Notes: a model not told the origin generated them from the letters alone. Numbered from the stretch's first letter, positions 31,823 through 41,008 are shown. The stretch is DNA of 43,464 nt from JAUWTJ01 sp965603015 (GCA_965603015.1 CBFDBJ010000021.1:1-43464); one strand, 5' to 3'. Translations and numbers: made by a program.

Positions 31823-33956
31823 ATGTTGAATGGCTATCTCATTGCGGGACTGGCAACGGCGGCTTTTGCTGCCTTTGCGACCATGCCTGCCAATGGTGAG
31901 CTGGTCCCGACCGCCGACGCTCGTATCTCGCCGCTTCATTACCAAATTCCCCGGCAAAAGCCGCCCGTTCCACCGCACTCCGATCTGGTCTCGGATGAGG
32001 ACTACGCCCGCATTGAAGATGCCTGGGAGGCGCTGGCCAAACAGCGCTGGGATGGCGCGCGAAGGCTCATCACTCAGGTTGAGGACAAGGTTGCCCGGGA
32101 TCTGTTGACCTGGTCCCTGCTGACCCGGCCGCAGACAAAGGCAGACTTTGCCGAGATCATGTCCTTTGCAGAGCGTCGCAGCGACTGGCCCAAAATTGAC
32201 CGTGTTCTGAAACTGGCTGAAAAAAACCTGCCAAAAGATATGCCCGCCGATCAGGTCATCGCCTGGTTTGCCGGACAGGAGCCTTTGACCGGTGAAGGCA
32301 AAATCAGACTTGGTGAAAGCTACATTACTCTTGGTCAGGAGGAATTTGGAAAGATCTGGATCAGGCGCGCGTGGATTGAACATAACTTCAAGAGAACCCG
32401 CGAAAAGGAAATTCTGAAAATACACGGTGCGGATATATCGCAAGCCGCTCACGACAAACGCGTCGAGCGATTGATGTGGCAGCGCCAACATACCATGACC
32501 CGCCGCGTCCTGCCCTATGCCAGCACCGAGACAAAAAAAATCGCACGGGCGCGGATGAAAATTGCTGCAAGTCCAAACAATGCCGAAAAGACTATTCGCA
32601 AACTTCCCAAAAATTTGCGCAATAATGCCGGGGTCCTGTTCGATCAGGTCTACCTCACCCGGCGCATGGGCAAGGACGACAAGGTTCGCCCCCTGCTTCT
32701 GTCAGCCCCCGGAGATGCCCTCGGCATGGTCCAGCCGAAGCGCTGGTGGATCGAGCGGCATTTGCAAGCCCGCAAGGCCCACAAAGCCGGTGACTATGAA
32801 GATGCCTACACAATCGCCTCCAGTCACGGCCTGACCTCGGGCGCAAAATTCGCCGAAGGTGAGTTCTTTGCAGGCTGGCTGGCTCTGACATATCTTGGCA
32901 AACCCGACCTCGCGCTAAGCCACTTTGAAAGACTGGAAACCGGTGTTTCCTTCCCGATCAGCCTGTCTCGCGCCCGCTACTGGCAAGGCCGTGCAGCCGA
33001 AGCCATGGGCGACAAGACCCGCGCCCGCGAGGCTTATATGGCAGCCGCAGAATACTCCTACACCTTCTACGGACAACTCGCCTTGTCCAACCCGCTCATC
33101 GATGCCCCGGCGCTGGTCTTGCCCGAACAACTCCCCATTGCCGACGATCTTGAGTGGACATTTGAAAACAGTGACTTTGAAAAAGCCATCCGGATCCTCA
33201 ACGCCTTCGAGCGCAGCCGCGACGTGCGCGTTTTCTTTTATCACTACGCCGGAAATATGGAGCACAGGCGAGACTTCGAGATGCTGGCCGGGCTCGCCAT
33301 CGAACTCGACTACACGCATTTTTCGATCCGGACCGCAAAAAAGGCGATGCAGAAAAATATCACCCTGCTGGATTTCGCCTTTCCGCTGCGTGATCTGAGC
33401 AAATACCAGGGCAAGGGCACGCCGCCAGATCCGGCGCTGGTCTTTGGTCTCTCCCGACAGGAGAGTGAGTTCAACCCGCGTGCCGTGTCGAGCGCCGGGG
33501 CCAGGGGGCTAATGCAATTGATCCCCTCGACGGCGCGGCTCACGGCAAGAAAGCACGGGCTGAGCTACAACACCGCATGGCTGATCGACGACCCGAACTA
33601 ATACCCAGCTTGGCATGGCGCATTTGTCGGACGAGCTGACGCGGTTCGACGGTTCCTACATCCTGACCATCGCCGGCTACAACGCCGGTCCGCACCGGGT
33701 CAAAAAGTGGCTCAAGGATTACGGCGACCCCAGGACCGGCGACATTGATCCGATCGACTGGGTCGAAAGTATCCCCTTCAAGGAGACCCGCAACTACGTT
33801 CAACGCGTGCTGGAAAACAAGCAGGTCTACCAGAACCGCCTCTCGGGCCACAATCAGCCGCTGCAAATCGCGCAGGATCTGGCCCGCACAGACAGCAAGA
33901 AGCTGTTGCGTCTGCCCGCAATTCGGGCGTCATTCGCCCCGGCGGCCCAGGAATAG
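31823..33956 (+). pseudogene. slt: Soluble lytic murein transglycosylase, frameshifted
   Basis: This is an Slt70-like periplasmic enzyme that cleaves glycan strands of peptidoglycan. The signal peptide is MLNGYLIAGLATAAFAAFATMPANG. A long alpha-helical superhelix region follows, then the SLT domain with the catalytic Glu in LSRQESEFNPRAVSSAGARGLMQLIPSTA. The frame stops at TAA 33599-33601, just after LIDDPN. The next frame continues at once with NTQLGMAHLSDELTRFDGSYILTIAGYNAGPHRVKKW and the C terminus ending at 33956. Two bases of an expected Tyr codon appear to be missing. The first part alone lacks the AGYNAGP segment needed for a complete active site. It is a real loss of function or a sequencing error; I see no slippery sequence for programmed shifting. 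Confidence 0.85.
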
Positions 33957-33983
33957 TTTTGAATAACCTGGAATATTTTTAGT

Positions 33984-34790
33984 CTAGTGGACGGTGGCTT
34001 TTCCAGGGTCCAGCTCGAAGAGCTTCGCCTGTGACGCTTCGCTGTCCTCGTCGATACAGCGAGCCAGAGCTCTGGCGCTGGTTGCGGTAATCTCCGCACG
34101 GTCGCCGGTCGCAAGGCTCTTGAGGATCTTCTTGGTTTCGGCAATCGCAATGCGTGACATGCCTGCCAGATGGTTGGTCAGCACATTGACCCCTGAGTCA
34201 AAATCTGAACTTTCAAGAACATTGGTAATAAAGCCCATAACAAAGCCGCGATCCGCCGAGATCATGGCGCCGGTCAGTCCCATCATCCGGGCATGACTTT
34301 CACCAACCAGCGAACGCAGGCTGCGAATGGCCGCGCCGTTCGGCGTCAGTCCGAAGTTCATACCTGTCAGGCCAAACCGCGAACCGGCGCAGGCAACACG
34401 CAGGTCACACTGCACCGAAATCTCAAAGCCGATCCCGAAACAGTCTCCACGAATAGCCGACAGGGTCGGGATTTCCAGATTGCTGATCCGCTGATAGACA
34501 TTGGTCGCCAGATCGGAAAACCGCGCCGCTTCGTCGGGAAGAAGGTTGGACAGATCAAGCACATCGGTACCAAAGTCATAACCGCCATCGGCAAACGATA
34601 GAACAAGCACGCGGATGCTCGGGTCGCCGTCGACCCGGTCAAGCGCCACCAGAAGGTCTTCCATCACATTGAACGGCGTATTGCCGTCATGATCTTCACC
34701 ACCAAGGCGGATGGTCAAGACATCCTCAATGCGAGACATGGAAAGATTGGATTTGAAAGCCTGATAATCCTGCCCAAGCGACATACTCAT
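33984..34790 (-). CDS. Crotonase-fold protein (enoyl-CoA hydratase/isomerase family), altered active site
   Basis: This 268-residue protein follows the crotonase fold. LVLSFADGGYDFGTDVLDL gives the first oxyanion-hole strand, and LSAIRGDCFGIGFEISVQCDLRVACAGSRFGLTGMNFGLTPNGAAI covers the central region. The two glutamates used by classical enoyl-CoA hydratase are absent. The PE of the FGxPE motif reads TG, and the AxE before xLTG reads ARM. It may therefore be an isomerase, a thioesterase-like relative or a non-catalytic binder. It converges on slt, with 27 bases between stops. No fatty-acid oxidation gene is next to it. The start is ATG 34790, with ATG 34784 also possible. Confidence 0.82.
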   Translation of the reverse strand: MSMSLGQDYQAFKSNLSMSRIEDVLTIRLGGEDHDGNTPFNVMEDLLVALDRVDGDPSIRVLVLSFADGGYDFGTDVLDLSNLLPDEAARFSDLATNVYQRISNLEIPTLSAIRGDCFGIGFEISVQCDLRVACAGSRFGLTGMNFGLTPNGAAIRSLRSLVGESHARMMGLTGAMISADRGFVMGFITNVLESSDFDSGVNVLTNHLAGMSRIAIAETKKILKSLATGDRAEITATSARALARCIDEDSEASQAKLFELDPGKATVH

Positions 34791-35133
34791 TCCTCACTGA
34801 TACTACCGGTCTCACAAACATTCGGTGGATGCCGCATGGCCTTGCAAGGCCCTTGCAGCGTCGTTTCGACTGTTATTGAGGGAGTGATATTGCCTGAGAC
34901 ACGTGAAGATTGACTTAGCAAGGCTGCTTAACGTGATGCACTGTTAAGATCCATCCGTATCAGGATGAAGATCTGTTAACCCTAATTGTGCCGATGCGGT
35001 ATCATATTGTAAGGCGCACAAATCTGCGGGTTTTAGCCTGGCAGTATGATCCGGATCTGTGATCTGTTAGGAGTTTTTGTCGGCGCGCGCGAGACGCCAT
35101 TTGGTTAATCTCGTCAACGCCCGCGCGCAATAC
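34791..35133. other. 343-base gap without a gene
   Basis: I see no gene. Near the right end is a GC-rich imperfect inverted repeat. GCGCGCGC (35083-35090) runs into CGAGA, facing TCTCG (35109-35113) and GCGCGC (35123-35128), just beyond the stop of the ferritin-like gene. It may be a hairpin at the 3' end of that leftward transcript, but it has no U-tract. The left part should contain the promoter of the crotonase-like gene. Confidence 0.3.
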
Positions 35134-35967
35134 TCAAATTAAATCAACATCTTTCGCCTGGGCAAAAACAGCCTCAAGACGCCCCTCCTGATCGCTCTGG
35201 GGATCCTTGATAGTCTCGCGGAACCGTGCCCAATAGACATGCCAATAGGTCGAAAGCCCCGTCCCGGCCCGGCGGTAGACCTTGTGATGGAACGGCCAGA
35301 CGGCCACCAGCGCGGTCAAAAAGACGCCGTACTCGATCCCCTTGATGACCAGATTATGAAACCGGCCGCGCTCGCCGCGAAGATCCGCCAGCAGCCTGCG
35401 ATAGAGATAAATATGCGCCTTTTCATCCTCCAGCAGCTCAGCCGAAATCCGCTTCAGCATGGTGGAGCGGGTCGAATGGCCAAGACACTGGTAGTAATGG
35501 GTTGCAATCAGCTCGGCGACCATGAGCGTCGAGAGCATGGTTTCCACCCGCCCGAGCCGCCGGATAATGCGAAACCCCGCGTCCAGAGGATGCGCCCGCG
35601 CCTGCGGCAAATCGTGATGCTTCATGAACTCCGCCAGTAAAAAGGCATGGTGGCGCGATTCGCGAACCAGCTTGTGCGCCAGGGTCACAAGATCGTCCTG
35701 CCCGGTCCGCATCGCCCAGGTTGTCATGGCCTTGACCAGATAGGCCCCGTCGGAAACCTCACCAAGCTGGAACTGTGCAATCGACCGCCCGAGGATTTTT
35801 GCTTCAGCCCCGCTAAGCGGCCGCTCGTCATAGATCAGCCGCTCCTTGTGTTGGCGGGCTGCACGCTTGTCAAACCAGTCAAGCCAGTCCGCCAGGTCAA
35901 AGTCGGCAAAATCCGGCTGTCCTGCGCGCGCACCTGTTTTCGTGGTCAAATTCACAACTTTTTCCAA
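35134..35967 (-). CDS. Ferritin-like di-iron protein
   Basis: This 277-residue cytoplasmic protein has the full set of di-iron carboxylate ligands in a four-helix arrangement: E70, E103-x-x-H106 (RESRHHAF), E152 (VAELIATHYY) and E182-x-x-H185 (EDEKAHIYLY). This spacing is that of ferritin-like oxidases and oxygenases rather than of storage ferritins. The C-terminal 70 residues are basic and aromatic, with one moderately hydrophobic stretch (IEYGVFLTALVAVWPF) that might contact the membrane. The substrate is unknown. It is divergent from glutathione reductase with about 165 bases between starts, and a redox role is a fair inference. Confidence 0.75.
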   Translation of the reverse strand: MEKVVNLTTKTGARAGQPDFADFDLADWLDWFDKRAARQHKERLIYDERPLSGAEAKILGRSIAQFQLGEVSDGAYLVKAMTTWAMRTGQDDLVTLAHKLVRESRHHAFLLAEFMKHHDLPQARAHPLDAGFRIIRRLGRVETMLSTLMVAELIATHYYQCLGHSTRSTMLKRISAELLEDEKAHIYLYRRLLADLRGERGRFHNLVIKGIEYGVFLTALVAVWPFHHKVYRRAGTGLSTYWHVYWARFRETIKDPQSDQEGRLEAVFAQAKDVDLI

Positions 35968-36132
35968 ATCACGGGGCTAAATCACAACCCAAATCACCAC
36001 ACGGTGATGACCGGCACACAGCCTGGTCCTTGAAGCCGGGCCCTGAATACCTTACCTATTCTCGGCCTCAATGAGGCACAACTATGGACCAATGATAGAA
36101 CTTTAAGGCACACCCCGGAAAGGCCTCTTCGC

Positions 36133-37509
36133 ATGAGCACCTACGATTATGATCTCTTCACCATTGGTGCCGGCTCCGGCGGCGTGCGGGCCTCACGGGT
36201 TGCCGCAGGCTTTGGCGCCCGGGTGGGCATTGCCGAGGAATACCGCGTTGGCGGAACCTGTGTCATCCGCGGTTGTGTGCCCAAGAAGCTGTTCGTCTAT
36301 GCCAGCCAGTTTGCCGAGGAGTTCGAAGACGCCAAAGGCTTTGGCTGGACTGTGACCCCCGATGGCGGTGAACCCGTCTTTGACTGGAAAACCCTTGTCG
36401 CCAACAAGGACAAGGAAATCGATCGCCTCAATGGCATCTACATCAAAAACCTGAAGGCCGCGGGTGTGGACATTATTGAGTGCGCCGCCGTGCTGAAAGA
36501 CCAGCACACCGTTCACCTGATCGGCGAGAACAGGGATGTCACCGCCGAGCGGATTCTCATCGCCGTCGGTGCCTGGCCAAGTTTTGGCAACGCCTTTCCC
36601 GGTATTGAGCATGCGATCTCCTCCAACGACGCCTTTCATCTCGAAGACTTGCCGGAAAAAATCATCATTGTTGGCGGCGGCTATATTGCCGTTGAATTCG
36701 CCGGCATCTTTAACGGTCTCGGCGTCGAGACCACACTGGTCTATCGCGGCGAGGAAATCCTGCGCGGCTTTGATGATGATCTGCGCCACGGTCTTCACCG
36801 GGAGATGCAAGCCAAAGGCATTCGCATCATAACCGGGGCGACCATCACCGAGATCGAACCCTTCGATGACCACTATTGCGCCCATCTTTCCACCGGCGAG
36901 CTGCTCCATGCCGGTCAGGTGATGTATGCCACGGGCCGCCAGCCCAAGACCGCAAGGCTCGGTCTTGAAGAGGCCGGCGTGAAGCTCGACGCGGTTGGCG
37001 CTGTTGTCGTTGACAAGTTTTCACAAACCTCTGTCCCCAACATCTATGCCGTCGGCGATGTCACCAACCGGGCCAACCTGACCCCGGTGGCAATCCGTGA
37101 AGGCTCGGCCTTTGCCCAGACGGTCTATAACGACCTGCCGATCGCGGTCGATCATTCGGACATTCCTACTGCAGTCTTCAGTCAGCCGGAAATCGGCACC
37201 GTTGGCGTCTCCGAAGCACAGGCCATCCATGACGGCCACGATGTGGAGATCTTCAAATCCGAGTTCCGCGCCCTCAAGAACACGCTGTCCGGATTGCAGG
37301 AGCAGACCATGATGAAAATCATTGTCGACAAGGCCAGCGACAAGGTCCTCGGACTGCACATCATGGGCCACGGCGCCGGCGAGATGATCCAGTGCCTTGG
37401 CATCGCCATCAAGATGGGCGCCACCAAGGCCGACTTCGACGCCACCCTCGCCGTGCATCCAACAGCGGCGGAGGAACTGGTCACCATGTCGCCGAACTGG
37501 GTGAGTTAG
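36133..37509 (+). CDS. gor: Glutathione-disulfide reductase
   Basis: This FAD enzyme reduces glutathione disulfide with NADPH in the cytoplasm. The 458-residue protein has the FAD loop IGAGSGGVRASRVAAG and the redox disulfide C43/C48 in GGTCVIRGCVPKK. The NADPH-domain loop is IIIVGGGYIAVEFAGIFNGLG. The second FAD motif is IYAVGDVTNRANLTPVAI, and the C-terminal catalytic His is in VHPTAAEELVTM. The sequence type matches the plant/alphaproteobacterial class. ATG 36133 follows GGAAAGG. A repeat element follows nine bases after the stop. Confidence 0.96.
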   Translation: MSTYDYDLFTIGAGSGGVRASRVAAGFGARVGIAEEYRVGGTCVIRGCVPKKLFVYASQFAEEFEDAKGFGWTVTPDGGEPVFDWKTLVANKDKEIDRLNGIYIKNLKAAGVDIIECAAVLKDQHTVHLIGENRDVTAERILIAVGAWPSFGNAFPGIEHAISSNDAFHLEDLPEKIIIVGGGYIAVEFAGIFNGLGVETTLVYRGEEILRGFDDDLRHGLHREMQAKGIRIITGATITEIEPFDDHYCAHLSTGELLHAGQVMYATGRQPKTARLGLEEAGVKLDAVGAVVVDKFSQTSVPNIYAVGDVTNRANLTPVAIREGSAFAQTVYNDLPIAVDHSDIPTAVFSQPEIGTVGVSEAQAIHDGHDVEIFKSEFRALKNTLSGLQEQTMMKIIVDKASDKVLGLHIMGHGAGEMIQCLGIAIKMGATKADFDATLAVHPTAAEELVTMSPNWVS

Positions 37510-37517
37510 CGGCAATC

Positions 37518-37631
37518 GTCATCCCGGATGCGATGCAGCATGCAATGCTGCTTCGCTGGTCCGGGACCCATAAACATTTAGGCCCCGGACCAGCAAAGCG
37601 GTACTACGCACCGCGTTGCATCCGGGGTGAC
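37518..37631. repeat. Inverted-repeat element, GTCATCCCGGATGC ends
   Basis: The element begins GTCATCCCGGATGC (37518-37531) and ends GCATCCGGGGTGAC (37618-37631), inverted with one mismatch, 114 bases in all. Inside are CTGGTCCGGG and CCCCGGACCAG, an inner inverted pair. The copy at 42096-42251 shares the ends and the inner CCCCGGACCAGC segment. Confidence 0.8.
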
Positions 37632-37760
37632 GAATAAAGTGGAATCTCCCCCCGCCCTCACCATGCCTGCCTTTTGACAAAGCGCAGGCATGAGGCGTAA
37701 TACATGTGCTGACTACATGCACTATCTCCAGTTACCTCGTGAAAGACCGGAAGGATCACA

Positions 37761-38540
37761 GTGACGGACAGCCACAGCGAAAGATCGACAGAACTCACGC
37801 CGGACGAAATGCGCCACTTCGCCAGGGAGGGATATGTCGTCATCCCCGATGTACTTGACCTGGCCCAACTGACCCGGGGCGTTCGAGCGGTCGACGCCAT
37901 CATGGCAGCATCACCGCCACCTGATGATCATACCGGCTATCACTTCTATTGGCTGGATGACCCGGGCTCCCATGGTGCACTCATCGATTGCCTTGAAAAG
38001 AGCCCGGCCCTCGACGTCATCAAGGCGATGGTCGCACCACTGGCTCTGGAACCTGTCACGCAAATTCAGGTCTCGACAACACCGCCGCCATGGAGCCATC
38101 ACCCGGTTCGAGGACACCTCGACGGGCTGACGCCGCCCGAGGACGATGGTCGCCCCGGCACCTTCTCGCTTTTGGCGGGGCTCTTCCTCACCGACCAAAG
38201 CGCCGAAGACATGGGTAATCTCTGGGTCTGGCCCGGGTCCCACCTTTCAAATGCCGACTATTTCACATCAGGCAAAAGCGATGAGGAAATCGCTCTGGAG
38301 CCCTATCCGCCCGTTGACCTGCCCGAACCGCGGAGACAGGTCACCGGCCGCGCTGGCGATCTCCTCCTCGCGAACTACCTGCTCAGCCACAACATGGGCG
38401 GCAACACCTCGGACCAGACCCGCAAGGTGCTCTACTTCCGGATCAAAGCCGCAACCCACCGAAATCACTGGCATTCCTGCATCCGAGATCCGCTCTTCGA
38501 ATTCCAGCCGGTGCGCGGGGCAATGGCTTCATCTGAGTAA
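37761..38540 (+). CDS. Phytanoyl-CoA dioxygenase (PhyH) family protein
   Basis: This 259-residue non-haem iron, 2-oxoglutarate-dependent dioxygenase has the iron triad H119-x-D121 (RGHLDG) and H210 (LLSHNMGGNTS). R221 (TRKVLYFR) is placed to bind 2-oxoglutarate. The N-terminal MRHFAREGYVVIPDVLD and WVWPGSHL are also family features. The substrate is not predictable: members hydroxylate phytanoyl-CoA, ectoine and many secondary metabolites. The start is GTG 37761, six bases after AGGA. No biosynthetic partner is adjacent, and both flanks are repeat elements. Confidence 0.87.
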   Translation: MTDSHSERSTELTPDEMRHFAREGYVVIPDVLDLAQLTRGVRAVDAIMAASPPPDDHTGYHFYWLDDPGSHGALIDCLEKSPALDVIKAMVAPLALEPVTQIQVSTTPPPWSHHPVRGHLDGLTPPEDDGRPGTFSLLAGLFLTDQSAEDMGNLWVWPGSHLSNADYFTSGKSDEEIALEPYPPVDLPEPRRQVTGRAGDLLLANYLLSHNMGGNTSDQTRKVLYFRIKAATHRNHWHSCIRDPLFEFQPVRGAMASSE

Positions 38541-38582
38541 CAATGAGCCCGAACCGGGTTTCCTGAGTCCTTCTCCCTTTCT

Positions 38583-38740
38583 GTCATCCCGGGCTTGACC
38601 CGGGATCTCGGGGCACCGCGCCGGACACACATATCGAGATTGACGACAATTCCCGGGCCTGAGGCCCCGCATCAAGTGCGGGGCGACACCATTTTTATTC
38701 ATTGTCGTCCCGGCCTCCGAGCCGGGATCTCAGGGCACCA
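38583..38740. repeat. REP-like repeat (about 105 bp) plus a solo hairpin unit
   Basis: One full unit runs from GTCATCCCGGGC (38583) to GTGCGGGGCGAC (ends 38687). A separate hairpin unit GTCGTCCCGGC starts at 38704 and continues GCCGGGATCTCAGGGCACC. The full unit shares GGATCTCGGGGCAC, GACACACATATCGA and CCCGGGCCTGAGGCCCCGC with the copy at 39098-39211. It lies directly upstream of the GIY-YIG gene. Confidence 0.85.
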
Positions 38741-38797
38741 TTTTCCAGTTCAATCCAGTTCTGGTGCAGCACCAACGCTTTCTCTACAATCACAAGT

Positions 38798-39088
38798 ATG
38801 AAGACCTATTACGTCTACATACTGACCAACAAGCTCCATACGACGCTGTACGTCGGCGTAACCAGCGATGTTGCAAGGCGGGCCTGGGAACATAGAGAAG
38901 GGTTCGCCAAAGGGTTTTCGAAGAAGTACAATCTAAAGAAGCTCGTCTACGTGGAGGCTCACAACGATATTCAAATCGCCCTCGAGCGCGAGAAGAAGAT
39001 CAAGCGCTGGAAGCGAGCCTGGAAAGAAGACCTGATCAAGACCACTAATCCGGACTGGCTCGATCTCTACCTGAAGCTCAATCACTAA
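38798..39088 (+). CDS. Stand-alone GIY-YIG nuclease-like protein
   Basis: This 96-residue protein is a single GIY-YIG domain of the UPF0213/UvrC-N-like type. The first motif reads VYIL, the second YVG (TLYVGVTSDVARRAWEHREG) with the conserved Arg. A Glu follows in KKLVYVEAHNDIQIALEREKKIKRW, the expected metal ligand region. The C-terminal helix ends TNPDWLDLYLKLN. It should act on DNA, but the physiological role of the group is not known. The ATG 38798 has no clear ribosome site. Repeat units of one family lie on both sides (38583-38740 and 39098-39211), so the gene and repeats may move or be maintained together. Confidence 0.88.
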   Translation: MKTYYVYILTNKLHTTLYVGVTSDVARRAWEHREGFAKGFSKKYNLKKLVYVEAHNDIQIALEREKKIKRWKRAWKEDLIKTTNPDWLDLYLKLNH

Positions 39089-39097
39089 TGACCTGCT

Positions 39098-39211
39098 GTC
39101 ATCCCGGACAAGCGCAGCGCGATCCGGGATCTCGGGGCACAATGCCTGACACACATATCGAAACTTGTGAGAACTCCCGGGCCTGAGGCCCCGCATCAAG
39201 TGCGGGGCGAC
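39098..39211. repeat. REP-like repeat (114 bp)
   Basis: It runs from GTCATCCCGGACAAGCGCAG (39098) to GTGCGGGGCGAC (ends 39211), in the same orientation as the unit at 38583-38687 and closely similar to it over most of its length. Its AAGCGCAGCGCGA loop and GGCACAATGC are instead shared with the copy at 7849. It starts ten bases after the GIY-YIG stop. Confidence 0.85.
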
Positions 39212-39322
39212 ATTTGTTCTTGCCCCCCCCGTTAACTCTGCTGCACCGCAGCACTGGCGCATTTGCGCACGATCCGGTATAGAGATTGGCCGTATTGGGT
39301 AATTTATTGAAAGTTGAGACCG

Positions 39323-40708
39323 ATGAGTACGAAATGGTCGCCTGCAACCTGGCGCGAATTCCCGGCAATTCAGATGCCGACCTACAAGGACAAGGCAGCC
39401 CTCGAAGGCGTTGAAAAGCAGCTGTCGGGTTATCCGCCGCTGGTCTTTGCCGGTGAAGCGCGCGCCCTCAAGGCGCATCTCGCCGAGGTTTCCCAAGGCC
39501 GCGCCTTCCTCTTGCAGGGCGGCGACTGCGCCGAAAGTTTTGCCGAGTTTCATCCCGACAACATTCGTGACACCTTCCGCGTCCTGTTGCAGATGGCGGT
39601 CATTTTGACCTTTGGCGGCTCTGTCCCCGTGGTCAAGGTGGGCCGCATTGCCGGGCAATTCGCCAAGCCGCGCTCCGGCGACACCGAGACCATCGACGGC
39701 GTCGAGCTGCCGTCCTATCGCGGCGACATTATCAACGCCATCGACTTTGACGCGGCCTCGCGCGAGCCCGACCCGCAGAGACTGGTGCAAGCCTATGGCC
39801 AGTCCGCCTCGACCCTCAATCTTATTCGCGCCTTTGCACAAGGCGGCTTCGCTGATCTCAGCAACGTACACAAATGGACGCTGGGCTTTGTTGCCAATTC
39901 TCAGCAGACGGAGCGTTATCAGGCGCTGGCCAACCGCATCACCGATGCGCTCGACTTCATGCGCGCCTGCGGCATAACCTCGCAGACTGCGCCGCAAATT
40001 CAGCAAACCGAATTCTTCACCTCGCACGAGGCGCTGCTGCTCGGCTATGAACAGTCCATGACCCGGGTCGATTCCACAACAGGCGACTGGTACGACACCT
40101 CGGCGCACATGCTGTGGATTGGCGACCGCACGCGCCAGCTCGACGGCGCCCATGTCGAGTTCTTCTCGGGTATCAAGAACCCGATCGGCATGAAATGCGG
40201 TCCGAGCCTTGCGCCCGACGAGCTCATCCGGCTGTGCGACAAGCTCAACCCGGACAATGAACCCGGCCGTCTGACTCTGATAGCCCGCTATGGTTCCGAA
40301 GAGGTCGGCAAGGGCTTGCCGCCGCTCCTGCGCAAGGTCAAGGAAGAAGGCCGCAGCGTCGTGTGGTCCTGCGACCCGATGCACGGCAACACCATCAAGG
40401 CCTCAACCGGCTTCAAGACCCGCCCCTTCGACCGTATCCTCAAGGAAGTCCAGGACTTCTTCGCCATCCATCAGGCCGAAGGCACCCACGCCGGCGGCGT
40501 CCATTTTGAGATGACCGGGCAAGACGTCACCGAATGCATCGGCGGCGCCCAGGCCATCACCGAAGAGGACTTGTCATCGCGCTACCACACCCACTGCGAC
40601 CCGCGCCTCAACGCGTCCCAGGCCCTGGAACTCGCGTTCCTGCTGGCCGAGGGCATCAAGAAAGAGCGCGAAGATATGGGCATGGCTGCGGCTGTGAGTT
40701 TTGATTGA
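39323..40708 (+). CDS. aroG: Class II 3-deoxy-7-phosphoheptulonate (DAHP) synthase
   Basis: This enzyme condenses phosphoenolpyruvate with erythrose 4-phosphate, the first step of the shikimate pathway. The 461-residue protein is the plant-type class II form. It shows the N-terminal WREFPAIQMPTY and LLQGGDCAESFAEF with its metal-binding Cys. KVGRIAGQFAKPRS, WIGDRTRQLDGAHVEFFSGIKNPIGMKCGPS, WSCDPMHGNT and HFEMTGQDVTECIGGAQ follow. The frame opens at TTG 39314, but ATG 39323 gives the usual MSTKWSPATWR start. It is a single-gene unit between repeats. The symbol varies (aroF, aroG or aroH) among genomes. Confidence 0.95.
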   Translation: MSTKWSPATWREFPAIQMPTYKDKAALEGVEKQLSGYPPLVFAGEARALKAHLAEVSQGRAFLLQGGDCAESFAEFHPDNIRDTFRVLLQMAVILTFGGSVPVVKVGRIAGQFAKPRSGDTETIDGVELPSYRGDIINAIDFDAASREPDPQRLVQAYGQSASTLNLIRAFAQGGFADLSNVHKWTLGFVANSQQTERYQALANRITDALDFMRACGITSQTAPQIQQTEFFTSHEALLLGYEQSMTRVDSTTGDWYDTSAHMLWIGDRTRQLDGAHVEFFSGIKNPIGMKCGPSLAPDELIRLCDKLNPDNEPGRLTLIARYGSEEVGKGLPPLLRKVKEEGRSVVWSCDPMHGNTIKASTGFKTRPFDRILKEVQDFFAIHQAEGTHAGGVHFEMTGQDVTECIGGAQAITEEDLSSRYHTHCDPRLNASQALELAFLLAEGIKKEREDMGMAAAVSFD

Positions 40709-40732
40709 GGGCTTCTTCCCAACTAACGAGTT

Positions 40733-40838
40733 GTCATCCCGCACTTGATGCGGGATCTCGAGGCACCGCGCCAGCTCCCGGCACTGCATGACAGGCGGGT
40801 TCCCGGACCCGAGCCCCCCGGATCAAGTCCGGGGCGAC
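40733..40838. repeat. REP-like repeat
   Basis: It runs from GTCATCCCGCACTTGATGCGG (40733) to AAGTCCGGGGCGAC (ends 40838). It includes GGGATCTCGAGGCACCGCGCC, close to the unit at 38583. It lies 25 bases after the DAHP synthase stop. Confidence 0.8.
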
Positions 40839-40905
40839 AGTGATTTTTGATAGAAGTGATGCAGCCCTGATCCGAGGTGGCGGTATTTTTCAATCTTCAA
40901 ATACT

Positions 40906-41008
40906 GTCGTCCTCGGGCGACCGAAGGTCGAGCCGGGGATCTTCTGCCGGCACTTGCAATATTCTGAGAAGATCCCCGGCTCCGCCTTTCAGGCAGCCCG
41001 AGGATGAT
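40906..41008. repeat. Inverted-repeat element with perfect 16-bp inner arms
   Basis: The outer ends are GTCGTCCTCGGGC (40906-40918) and GCCCGAGGATGAT (40996-41008), inverted with two mismatches. The inner arms GAGCCGGGGATCTTCT (40930-40945) and AGAAGATCCCCGGCTC (40967-40982) are exact. It is a variant of the same family in which the whole element is palindromic. With the previous repeat it fills most of the 461-base gap before the sigma factor gene; no other gene is seen there. Confidence 0.85.

Noticed and set aside
33596..33620. Programmed ribosomal frameshift in slt
   Set aside because: There is no slippery heptamer, internal Shine-Dalgarno or following pseudoknot that I can see; a two-base loss in a Tyr codon explains it better.
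38933..40384. Minus-strand open frame of 483 codons
   Set aside because: It runs across the GIY-YIG gene, a repeat and DAHP synthase on the opposite strand, and is a GC-rich shadow.
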